In this document: one piece after another, positions 23,068-30,273 of the stretch | How the letters are laid out: every line of letters begins with the position of its first letter | Position numbering within the stretch: the first letter of the stretch is position 1 | NCBI GenBank assembly: GCA_902478885.1 | Contig: CABSMS010000009.1 | Span: forward strand, 1-34,955 | Length of the DNA stretch: 34,955 nucleotides | Source: an uncultured Collinsella sp. | GTDB lineage: Bacteria; Actinomycetota; Coriobacteriia; Coriobacteriales; Coriobacteriaceae | Direction of reading: 5' to 3' | Program-made: the position numbers and the translations under genes | Notes under the pieces: generated by a model | Told to the model about the DNA's origin: nothing | What the model saw: the letters and a program-made list of their open reading frames with translations, nothing else | The model's database searches: none

Positions 23068-23284
23068 TGGCCAAAAAATGGCAAATATGAGTACTGTTAC
23101 CAATTTAGTAACAGGTAATTTTGGCCTCTCGGACAGATTTTGCGCTCAGTGCCGCCAACTTGATGCTTAGTTTTTCTACATTTGTTTATTATCTTCTTAC
23201 TTTACGCCGCCTCCGAGTCCAAAATTCCTTGATTTTGCTGTTACTGATTTAGTGACAGTACTCATATTTGCCATATTTTGGCCA
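23068..23284. repeat. 217-bp palindromic MITE-like element
   Basis: The outer 47 bases of each end are reverse complements with 5 mismatches, starting and ending with TGGCCA. Each arm contains its own small palindrome: CTGTTAC-N7-GTAACAG on the left and CTGTTAC-N7-GTGACAG on the right. A further inner pair (TTTTGG...CGGA with TCCG...CCAAAA) extends the fold, so the whole unit can form one hairpin. It is AT-rich against a GC-rich genome and has no gene. It sits directly after the hypothetical gene that ends at 23319. Confidence 0.85.
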
Positions 23285-23318
23285 GGGCATATGATTAACC
23301 CCCTATTTTCGACGTGAA

Positions 23319-24428
23319 TTAGACCGGCTTAAGCCCAAAACACGCCCGCAGCGTGTTAAATAGCGCCTCTTGCTTCTTTCTGCGAGCGTCAACACGGTTG
23401 CGATATCGCTTACTCATGCGCTGGTGGATGCGCCATGCGAGCGCTTCCATCGCTTCCATGTCACAGAGCATTTCGTTGTTGACCGTCGCGACCTCGATTC
23501 CCATAGTAATCAAGCCCGTGTTGCGCTTTTCATCATGGATACGTCCCCTCCGGGAGGAATGGCCCAGCTCACCGTTGTATTCCAGGTCAAACCGGGCTGT
23601 TTCCTGATACGCATCGCAAACTGCGTGCGACATCCCCGAGATTGCCTGCGCGCGGTCATCGAACTCAATCTTGTAGTCGGTCTTAAAGGGACCGCAGGCA
23701 AATCCGCCATAGGAAAACGGAAGCGAAAACAGAGCGAGCATGATGCACTCCATGGGCGAGCGCAGGTTTTCTGACAAGTAGGGACACAAACGCTGCAGTT
23801 GTTTGGCCGCATTCCCCTTGCATACCGCGAGGTAATCTGCCAGACGATCGGGCGTCAGCACCGGCTCAACCTCAAAGTAGCCCACATCTGCTGGCCGGTC
23901 CTTGTCCTTTGCAAGTTTATTCGTAACAGGCGAGGTGTAGGGAGGCAGATACTTCCCGCGGTCACTCAGCGAAATCTTAGAGCACAGCTCCTGAGCCAGG
24001 GCAAATGCCTGGATGCAGCCGACCTCGCGCGCAACGGCAGCACAAAGGGCCTCGGGAGATAGACTGTATACACCCGGCTCCACCTCTAGAATCGAGCCGG
24101 CAGGCAACCCGGAACACACGGACCAGCCCACGCCAGGCATGCGGCGGCGCTGCGCCGCAGATCCCACCAGCAAGCACAGATCTTCTTGCACCTCGCCGCT
24201 TGCGGCCCCAATCCGCACCAAGTCGGGAAGGTAGATATCCTCGGTCGAGGGCGACGACGTGCGCAGCACACGGCGCTCTTCATCGGGATCGAGGTCCCTC
24301 CAGCTGATGTAACCCATTTTTCGGCGCTCGGCGCGCATCATGCGTAGCGCCGAGGCGCCTGTTAGGATTACGGAAGCCGCCAGCTGTTCGTCTGTCGGCT
24401 CGTTGCGCCGCTCAATCTTCACTGCCAC
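23319..24428 (-). CDS. Hypothetical protein with possible Vsr/DUF559-like nuclease-fold C-terminus
   Basis: I do not recognise a named family for this 369-residue protein. No signal peptide or membrane helix is seen. The C-terminal third contains FDLEYNGELGH, then a spaced Asp/Arg pair (DEKRN) and LITMGIEVATV. This order resembles the EYDG-H...D..R...L...G..V pattern of DUF559/Vsr-like restriction-endonuclease folds, but the central Asp/Glu-x-Lys is not evident. The N-terminal half is helical with several Cys residues. The GTG at 24428 has AGGGG and starts 10 bases after the comF stop; an ATG at 24467 would overlap comF. Coupling to comF is likely. Confidence 0.65.
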   Translation of the reverse strand: MAVKIERRNEPTDEQLAASVILTGASALRMMRAERRKMGYISWRDLDPDEERRVLRTSSPSTEDIYLPDLVRIGAASGEVQEDLCLLVGSAAQRRRMPGVGWSVCSGLPAGSILEVEPGVYSLSPEALCAAVAREVGCIQAFALAQELCSKISLSDRGKYLPPYTSPVTNKLAKDKDRPADVGYFEVEPVLTPDRLADYLAVCKGNAAKQLQRLCPYLSENLRSPMECIMLALFSLPFSYGGFACGPFKTDYKIEFDDRAQAISGMSHAVCDAYQETARFDLEYNGELGHSSRRGRIHDEKRNTGLITMGIEVATVNNEMLCDMEAMEALAWRIHQRMSKRYRNRVDARRKKQEALFNTLRACFGLKPV

Positions 24429-24438
24429 AAAACCACCC

Positions 24439-25245
24439 CTACCAAACGCGTGCGATAGCGAGGCCATCGACCGCTACGGCGCCGGCGCGCTTGAGTTCCG
24501 CCGAAGCCGCTGCCATCGTCGCACCCGTGGTGATAACGTCGTCGATAAGCAGCAGGCGCTTGCCCCGCACATCCTCAACCGTCTCGTACATGCCTTGGGC
24601 ACGCTCGCGGCGCTCCTCACGACCGAGTTCGCGCTGGTCGCCATGCCCGTACTTGACGAGAGCATCGAGCAGGGGAACACCCGACAGCTCGCAAAATGGG
24701 CGCGCAATAGCCTCCATATGATCAAAACCACGCCGCCGAAACGCTGCCGCCGTCGCAGGCACAAACACCACCGCATCCGCACCGGACAGCACACCTCCAT
24801 AGCGATCGGGCGCTACGGCCTGGGCATGCAGGGCGGTGTCGTAGACCAGCTCCGCCAGATACGGAGCCAGGCGGCGCTCGCCCGCATCCTTGTACGCCCT
24901 GATGATGCGCGGCAGCGGATGCGCATAGACGGCGCACGCCAGGCAGCGGTCGAGCGCCTCCACCATTGCCGAGGACGTGCCCTCGACCGAACACTCAGTG
25001 CACAGCAAATCCCCAAACGGGGCGCCGCATCGGGTGCAGCTATGACACGGGTCGATGAGCGTGAGCGCAGCCAGGCAGTCTTGGCAAATAAGCGTACCGG
25101 CGCGCTCGCAGCCGGCACATCGTGTTGGCGACAATGCCTCGAGCGCCTCGCGTGCCACCCGCTCGGCAAACGGTAGTAATTCGTCCGCAAACGGTAGGGC
25201 ACCGGCACCCTGCAGACAGCTCAATATGTTCAAACGGCTCTTCAA
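24439..25245 (-). CDS. comFC: ComFC-family phosphoribosyltransferase-like protein
   Basis: The 268-residue protein has N-terminal zinc-binding cysteines (CAGCERAG, CQDCL, CTRCGAPFGDLLCTEC at about 43-87) and a C-terminal PRTase domain whose PRPP loop LLLIDDVITTGAT is at about 230-242. ComFC is needed for DNA uptake and single-strand handling in competent bacteria, although its reaction is unknown. It starts at a TTG (25245), 8 bases after AGGGAGG. That ribosome site lies inside a 12-bp hairpin. No other competence gene is in the window. Confidence 0.88.
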   Translation of the reverse strand: MKSRLNILSCLQGAGALPFADELLPFAERVAREALEALSPTRCAGCERAGTLICQDCLAALTLIDPCHSCTRCGAPFGDLLCTECSVEGTSSAMVEALDRCLACAVYAHPLPRIIRAYKDAGERRLAPYLAELVYDTALHAQAVAPDRYGGVLSGADAVVFVPATAAAFRRRGFDHMEAIARPFCELSGVPLLDALVKYGHGDQRELGREERRERAQGMYETVEDVRGKRLLLIDDVITTGATMAAASAELKRAGAVAVDGLAIARVW

Positions 25246-25248
25246 GAC

Positions 25249-25284
25249 ACAACCCTCCCTACGTTCGGTCGCAGGGAGGGTTGT
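25249..25284 (-). promoter_or_regulatory. Hairpin that hides the comFC ribosome site
   Basis: Bases 25249-25260 and 25273-25284 pair over 12 bp. On the minus strand the 3' arm is AGGGAGGGTTGT, which is the only Shine-Dalgarno sequence for the TTG start 3 bases further on. No T run follows, so this looks more like translation control than a terminator. A TATCAT box at 25297-25302 is just upstream. Confidence 0.5.
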
Positions 25285-25347
25285 TGATTCGGCGCTATGA
25301 TACCCCGATGCGCTCGGGGCAAGGCGGGCTAAATCCGCTCGCGGGCG

Positions 25348-27048
25348 TTATTCGCCGGCGGGCGGTTGTGGTGCGGACGAAGACGGGGTCGAGCCCTCGC
25401 CACCATCCTGGCGTGGCTTGCGGGAACGGCGACGGCGACGGCGCTTTTGACCCTGGTCGGCCGAGCCCTCGCCACCGCGATCCTCGCGCGGCTCGCGCTC
25501 GTCGCGAGCGGCGCCACGCGAAGCCTTGGCAGCCGCTCCCCCGCCATCTCCGGGACGACGGCGCGTGACCTTGACCTCGCCATCCGAGACCTGATCGGCC
25601 ACGGAGGGCACTGAGGGCTTCTGTTGCGCGCCCGAGGAATGGCGACGTCGCGGACGCGGCGCGCGCTCCTCCTCGCCACGTGACTTGCCGCCCTTGTCGG
25701 CAGGCGCATCGGAGGCCGAGGCGCCCTTGGAAGCGGCACCAGCCTCGCGAGCAGCTGCGGCGCGGAAGGCGTCCTCGCGCTCCTCGCTCGACAGATGACG
25801 GCGGCGACGTCGTGTGGGGTTCATGCCACCGCCGCGATTCTGCTGCTGGGGTTGCTGAACCTCGCGCTCGCGGGGGGAATTCTTGCCTGCGGGAGCGGTC
25901 TCACCGGCATCGCCCGAGCCCGCGCGCTTGCGGCGGCGACGGCCGTCGGCCGCCCCCTCGGTCTCGGGCGCCTCGGCCTTGCCGCGGCCCTTTCCGCGGC
26001 CACGACCCTCGCCCTGGCTCTGAGCAGCACGGGTATCGGAATCGGCATCGCGACGACGACGCTTGGGCATCGACGTGCCGGCCAGACGGTCGGCACTCGA
26101 CAGGCCATCGCCCACGTCGACGCCGTTCTCGCGATCGAGCTCCATGAGCGCCAGGCGCATCTCGGGCGACTCGATGCGCTCGAGCACGTCGCGCGTCACG
26201 CAGTCGGGGCGGCAGTTGCAGCCCTGCTCGGCAGCCTTCTTTTTGCAGCCCTCCGAGCACGTCATATCGGCCAGGTTGACCTTAAAGACTTTGCCGTTCT
26301 CCAGGCGCAGCACCAACTGCTCGCGCGGCGTGTCATATTCCTGGATACGCGCCTTGCCAAGCGGCGTATCGATGAGCGTTTTCTTTTTGGGCGCACGGCT
26401 CTTAAAGTCCTTGTACGCCTCGAACTCATAGCGCAGACAGCACATCAGGCGGCCGCAAACGCCGCTGATCTTGGACGAGTTGAGCGGCAGGTCCTGCTCT
26501 TTTGCCATGCGAATCGAGACGGGCTCAAACTGTCCGCCAAAGCGCGTGCAACAGAGCTCCTGGCCGCACTGGGCATAGCCGCCCACCAGGCGAGTCTCGT
26601 CGCGCACGCCGATCTGGCGCATATCGACGCGAATGTGCAGCGTCGAGGACAGATCCTTGACGAGCTGGCGAAAATCGACGCGCTCCTCGGCCGCAAAGTA
26701 GAACACGGCCTTCTCGCCGCCAAACAGGTACTCGACGCCCACCGGTTTCATCTCGAGGTCGAGCTCCTTGACCAGGCGGCGGAAGTCGACCATGGCCTCG
26801 TCGCCCTGGATGGCCAGGTCATCGGCAAGCTGCAGGTCGATGTCGCTCGCCACGCGCAGCACGGGCTTGAGCGGCTGACCGATCTCGTCTTGCGGCACCT
26901 CGAAGGGATCGGCCGTGACCAGGCCGATCTCGGTTCCGCGCTCAGTGGAGCAAATGGCATAATCGGCCTCGAGGATATCCAGATCCTGCGGATCGAACCA
27001 CAGGTCGCGCGAGGCGTAGGTAAACTTAACGGGTACGACTAACGGCAT
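25348..27048 (-). CDS. ricT: RicT/YaaT (PSP1-domain) protein with long basic tail
   Basis: Residues 1 to about 290 match RicT, which in Bacillus acts with RicA and RicF to aid RNase Y-dependent mRNA maturation and binds iron-sulfur clusters. The Cys motifs CGQELCCTRFGG, CGRLMCCLRYE and CSEGCKKKAAEQGCNC are clear. Typical RicT proteins are about 270-320 residues; this one has 566. The extra 240 residues are low complexity and rich in Arg, Gly, Ala, Glu and Gln, with many RRRR runs, resembling RNA-binding tails. The ATG at 27048 overlaps holB by 10 bases. Order tmk-holB-ricT matches Gram-positive genomes. Confidence 0.9.
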   Translation of the reverse strand: MPLVVPVKFTYASRDLWFDPQDLDILEADYAICSTERGTEIGLVTADPFEVPQDEIGQPLKPVLRVASDIDLQLADDLAIQGDEAMVDFRRLVKELDLEMKPVGVEYLFGGEKAVFYFAAEERVDFRQLVKDLSSTLHIRVDMRQIGVRDETRLVGGYAQCGQELCCTRFGGQFEPVSIRMAKEQDLPLNSSKISGVCGRLMCCLRYEFEAYKDFKSRAPKKKTLIDTPLGKARIQEYDTPREQLVLRLENGKVFKVNLADMTCSEGCKKKAAEQGCNCRPDCVTRDVLERIESPEMRLALMELDRENGVDVGDGLSSADRLAGTSMPKRRRRDADSDTRAAQSQGEGRGRGKGRGKAEAPETEGAADGRRRRKRAGSGDAGETAPAGKNSPREREVQQPQQQNRGGGMNPTRRRRRHLSSEEREDAFRAAAAREAGAASKGASASDAPADKGGKSRGEEERAPRPRRRHSSGAQQKPSVPSVADQVSDGEVKVTRRRPGDGGGAAAKASRGAARDEREPREDRGGEGSADQGQKRRRRRRSRKPRQDGGEGSTPSSSAPQPPAGE

Positions 27049-28166
27049 TTCAGTGCCTTCCTGATATCGAACAGCATGACCTCGATGGCCAGCTGGGGAG
27101 TAACGTTTCTGGCGATGTTGCGCTCGGCGGTCGCGACTGCCTCGAGCGCCTGGGTGGCACCCGCAACATTGGTCGCGGCGGCAAGCCGACCGATCGTGTC
27201 GCGCACGTCTTCGTTCACCACGTCGGCTGCCTCGTCCTGAAGCGTCAGCAGCACGTCGCGCATGAGCGTCCGCGCGCTCGCCAGCGCTTCCATGATACCC
27301 GAACGCTCGCGCGCGTTGAGTTCGCGCTTGTTGCGGTCCTCAAGCTGCTTCAATGCTCCACGCGACAGGTAGTCGGCGTTTTGCTCGAGCACCTTTTCCT
27401 GTGTGGACTTGACCTCGGCGAGCGGCGCCTTAACGGCGACGATGAGTGACTTGGCGCGGCTGAGCACGTCGGCCTCGTCGGCGGCGATGAGCGAATCGAT
27501 GGCGCGAACCATCTGACGGCGGGCGTCCTGGCGCTCGGCGCTCTTGAGGAACTCGATGCCACGCGTGGGGCTTCCCGCCACGGCGACGGCCATGCGGCAA
27601 CGCGCAGGGTCCTGACCGGTGGCGCGGCTCACGGCCTGCGCGGCGACGGCGGGCGATACCAGCCGAAACGGCACGCACTGGCAGCGGCTCACGATGGTGG
27701 GCAGCATCACGTCTGCCGAGGTGCCCAGCAAGATAAACATAACGCCCTCGGGCGGCTCCTCGAGTGTTTTGAGCAGTGCGTTGGCGGTGTTGGCGCGCAG
27801 CTGCTCGGCCCGGTCGATGATGTAGACCTTGGCCTTGGCACGGATGGGCGCCAGCGGCACGTCGTCGAGCAGCTCGCGGGTCTGGGCGATGAGGTAGCCC
27901 GTGGCGCTCTCGGGCGTGTAATAGTGCACATCGGGGTGTGTATGGCGGGCGACGCGCACGCAGCTATCGCATGAGCCGCAGCCGTCCTGCTCGCACAGGA
28001 AGGCTTGGGCGAGCGCCCACGCGGCGTCGAGCTTGCCCGCTCCGGGCGCGCCCAAAAACAGGTAGGCGTGCGATGCGCGACCGCTGGCGACGGCATTGGT
28101 CAAAAAGTCGCGCACGCGCTCTTGGGTGTCGAGCTTGGCCAGCAGGCTTGCCTGAGCGGGGGCCAT
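27039..28166 (-). CDS. holB: DNA polymerase III delta prime subunit
   Basis: The 375-residue clamp-loader subunit has an AAA+ domain beginning HAYLFLGAPGAGKLDAAWALA. The P-loop is present but its last residue is Leu where active ATPases have Thr or Ser, in line with delta prime subunits that do not hydrolyse ATP. The four-Cys zinc module CEQDGCGSCDSC and the LLKTLEEPPEGVMFIL sensor region are standard. It works with gamma/tau and delta to load the sliding clamp. The ATG at 28166 has AAGGAGG inside the end of tmk; the frame opening at 28205 is rejected. Confidence 0.92.
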   Translation of the reverse strand: MAPAQASLLAKLDTQERVRDFLTNAVASGRASHAYLFLGAPGAGKLDAAWALAQAFLCEQDGCGSCDSCVRVARHTHPDVHYYTPESATGYLIAQTRELLDDVPLAPIRAKAKVYIIDRAEQLRANTANALLKTLEEPPEGVMFILLGTSADVMLPTIVSRCQCVPFRLVSPAVAAQAVSRATGQDPARCRMAVAVAGSPTRGIEFLKSAERQDARRQMVRAIDSLIAADEADVLSRAKSLIVAVKAPLAEVKSTQEKVLEQNADYLSRGALKQLEDRNKRELNARERSGIMEALASARTLMRDVLLTLQDEAADVVNEDVRDTIGRLAAATNVAGATQALEAVATAERNIARNVTPQLAIEVMLFDIRKALKCR

Positions 28167-28167
28167 G

Positions 28168-28851
28168 TTACTCGGCCTCCTTGGCAAGCGCGGCGGCGAC
28201 GACATCTTGCGGAATGTCGAGGCCGTAGGCGCGAACCTGCTCGACCGTCTGCGCGAAGACGTCCTCGATGGACGCGGTCGCGTCGATGAGCTTTACGCGG
28301 TTTGGTTCCTCGGCGGCAATGGCGCAAAATCCCTGGTAGACGCGCTCTTGGAAGGCCATGCCCTTGGCCTCCATGCGGTCGGCCGCACCACGGGCGGCCA
28401 TGCGCAGCGCCGCCTGCTCGGGCGTGATGCGATAGACGAGTGTGAGAGCCGGGTGCGTACCCGCGACGGCCAGGTTGTTGGCATCGCGTACCATCTGACG
28501 GTCGAGGCCATCGGCAAACGCCTGATAGCAGGTCGTGGAATCGTAGAAACGGTCGCACAGGACCACCTTGCCGGCCGCAAGGGCGGGGGCGATGACCTCG
28601 TGCACCAGCTGGGCACGCGCGGCCTCGTAGAGCAGCAGCTCGCAGGTGTCACCCATCGCCGTGTTGGCGGGGTCGAGCAGCAGGGCGCGGATCTTTTCGC
28701 TGATGGCGGTACCGCCCGGCTCGCGCAGGCTCACAACCTGGTAGCCAGCGAGTTCAAGAGCGCGGGCAAGCAGGCGCGCCTGCGTGGACTTGCCGGCGCC
28801 ATCGACGCCCTCGAGCGTGATAAAGCTATGTTGAGCGGGCTCAAAAGCCAT
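28168..28851 (-). CDS. tmk: Thymidylate kinase
   Basis: The 227-residue P-loop kinase phosphorylates dTMP to dTDP. The Walker A motif EGVDGAGKST is at 14-23, the substrate motif LREPGGT follows at about 43, and CDRFYDSTTCYQAF is the DR(Y/F)-type signature. The ATG at 28851 has AGGAAGGG. It begins the tmk-holB-ricT unit. A TATCAT box (28905-28910) 17 bases after TTGGGG is a possible promoter. Confidence 0.94.
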   Translation of the reverse strand: MAFEPAQHSFITLEGVDGAGKSTQARLLARALELAGYQVVSLREPGGTAISEKIRALLLDPANTAMGDTCELLLYEAARAQLVHEVIAPALAAGKVVLCDRFYDSTTCYQAFADGLDRQMVRDANNLAVAGTHPALTLVYRITPEQAALRMAARGAADRMEAKGMAFQERVYQGFCAIAAEEPNRVKLIDATASIEDVFAQTVEQVRAYGLDIPQDVVAAALAKEAE

Positions 28852-28945
28852 GGGCGCAGTCCCTTCCTACAAGGCGCGTAAATGCGATTTATAGCAACCA
28901 AGCCATGATACCCCAGGGGCAGGCGCACCCCAAATCCAACCTAGT

Positions 28946-28993
28946 CATTGGGGACGTACTTAAATGACTAGTCGTTTAAGAACGTCCCCAATG
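28946..28993. repeat. 48-bp near-perfect palindrome
   Basis: Centred at 28969/28970, 22 of 24 base pairs match. The ends read CATTGGGGACGT and ACGTCCCCAATG; the middle is AT-rich with ACTAGT at the centre. No T run follows. It lies between divergent tmk and the zinc-ribbon gene. Confidence 0.85.
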
Positions 28994-29011
28994 GCTAAAG
29001 GTGCCTTTCCA

Positions 29012-29080
29012 AAGTTGCGGTGAAATAGGGACTGATTGAAGCTCTGAGACCGCCAAACAGTCCCTATTTCACCGCAACTT
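29012..29080. repeat. Inverted-repeat element with 23-bp perfect arms
   Basis: Bases 29012-29034 and 29058-29080 are exact reverse complements around a 23-base loop. The arms contain GCGGTGAAATAGGGAC. It follows the previous palindrome by 18 bases and ends 25 bases before the -10 box of the zinc-ribbon gene. Confidence 0.9.
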
Positions 29081-29105
29081 ATGATGGGGAATTTTGTGCG
29101 CTGGG

Positions 29106-29111
29106 TATAAT
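29106..29111 (+). promoter_or_regulatory. -10 box of the zinc-ribbon membrane protein gene
   Basis: A perfect TATAAT preceded by CTGGG lies 38 bases before the start codon. No convincing -35 is seen; the region upstream is occupied by the inverted repeat. Confidence 0.5.
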
Positions 29112-29148
29112 CGTCGTATTGCACTGAAATGTGGCGAAAGGAGTGGCA

Positions 29149-30132
29149 ATGTCTCGGTATTGCGCCTCGTGCGGCAAGCTTCTTGCAGATAATGCCAAGT
29201 TCTGCACCTCGTGCGGTGCACCCGTTGAGCAAACAACCGCGAGCGATAGCCAGCCCGCTTTTGAGCAGACCGGCTCCCTTGATACGCCGCAAGCCAAGGC
29301 GGACGACCCCCTCGCCTATCGCCCCGACCCCGCCGCAAGCCCTGCGGCCGTCGAGACCACGCAGCGCATACCCGTCGCGAGCGGCTCGCCCCAACAGCAG
29401 CCGGCTCCCGCATACGCGCCCGCTTCGCCACAGACCCCCACTCCCAAAAAGAGCGGCACCGGACCGCTTATCGCCGTTATCGTTGTGCTGGTGGCGATCA
29501 TCATCGCCCTGGTCGTTTTCTTTGTGATCAAGCCTTTCGACAACGCCGCCACGCAGACGACTGCCGAGGTAGCTAAGCTGCACCATGACGTCGACGACGA
29601 TGACCTAAAGCCTCTCGGCGATCCCAACAGCCTGTACGACGATGATGACGATGACGACGAGGATGGCGGCGAAGCAACGCTCTCCGAGCAGAATCTCTAC
29701 CGCCGACTGAGCGAATACTACGACTTGCTCGAAGACCTCGACAACTACGTCCGTGGCTGCGCGCAGAACTTCAACGGCAGCTATCTGGAAGAGGATCGAA
29801 CCACCCGTCAAAATCTCGCCGACGTCGCCGAGCGCACGGAGGACACCATCGAGCAGTATTACGACATCGTCGAGGACCTAGACGTTCCGACGAGCTCCAA
29901 GAACTACAGCTCCTGGAAGGACATCATCGCCCTGTACGACGACCTGGATCACCGCATTGACGCAATCTGTGATGCCTGGGAGATCAGCCTGAAATACGCC
30001 AAGCCTGCGGACCACAAGAATGAGATCGTGGCGCCGCTGTCGCGCGACAACGTGGCGGGCACCAATGACAATAAGTACCGCCTAGACTTTGAGGAGCGCT
30101 ATCCCGGCGCCAAACCCGTCGAAGTGAACTAG
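29149..30132 (+). CDS. Zinc-ribbon, single-pass membrane protein of unknown function
   Basis: The 327-residue protein begins with a zinc ribbon (Cys5, Cys8, Cys19 and Cys22 in CASCGK and CTSCGA). A Pro/Gln/Ala-rich linker, one membrane helix at about 106-128, a run of acidic residues after it (DDDDDDDEDGG), and a helical outer domain rich in Tyr, Asp and Glu follow. This layout, cytoplasmic zinc ribbon plus extracytoplasmic helical domain, is common in Gram-positive and actinobacterial proteins of unknown role. The ATG at 29149 has GAAAGGAG. It is a single-gene unit between tmk and topA. Confidence 0.8.
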   Translation: MSRYCASCGKLLADNAKFCTSCGAPVEQTTASDSQPAFEQTGSLDTPQAKADDPLAYRPDPAASPAAVETTQRIPVASGSPQQQPAPAYAPASPQTPTPKKSGTGPLIAVIVVLVAIIIALVVFFVIKPFDNAATQTTAEVAKLHHDVDDDDLKPLGDPNSLYDDDDDDDEDGGEATLSEQNLYRRLSEYYDLLEDLDNYVRGCAQNFNGSYLEEDRTTRQNLADVAERTEDTIEQYYDIVEDLDVPTSSKNYSSWKDIIALYDDLDHRIDAICDAWEISLKYAKPADHKNEIVAPLSRDNVAGTNDNKYRLDFEERYPGAKPVEVN

Positions 30133-30150
30133 CGCTTTGTCGTTCCCGAG

Positions 30151-30209
30151 CCGGCAGTTAGGGACGTTCCTAAACTGCCGGCAGAAAAAGGAACGTCCCT
30201 AACTGCCGG
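30151..30209. repeat. Inverted-repeat element with 21-bp perfect arms
   Basis: Bases 30151-30171 and 30189-30209 are exact reverse complements. The 17-base loop holds CTGCCGGCAG, itself a palindrome that can pair with either arm, so alternative folds exist. The arms share GGGACGT with the element at 28946-28993. It precedes a separate terminator. Confidence 0.88.
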
Positions 30210-30211
30210 TC

Positions 30212-30251
30212 AAAAAACGAGCGAGGATCATGGGACCCTCGCTCGTTTTTT
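30212..30251. terminator. Bidirectional terminator between the zinc-ribbon gene and topA
   Basis: AAAAAACGAGCGAGG and CCTCGCTCGTTTTTT form a 15-bp stem (30212-30226 with 30237-30251) with T runs in both directions. Confidence 0.93.
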
Positions 30252-30273
30252 GGGCAATGTTTCGACTGCGCCG

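Noticed and set aside
25795..27042. A 415-codon plus-strand open frame
   Set aside because: Antisense to ricT, whose PSP1 domain and Cys motifs are clear.
28946..30209. CRISPR array
   Set aside because: The repeats are few, unequal palindromes of different sequence with no regular spacers and no cas genes.
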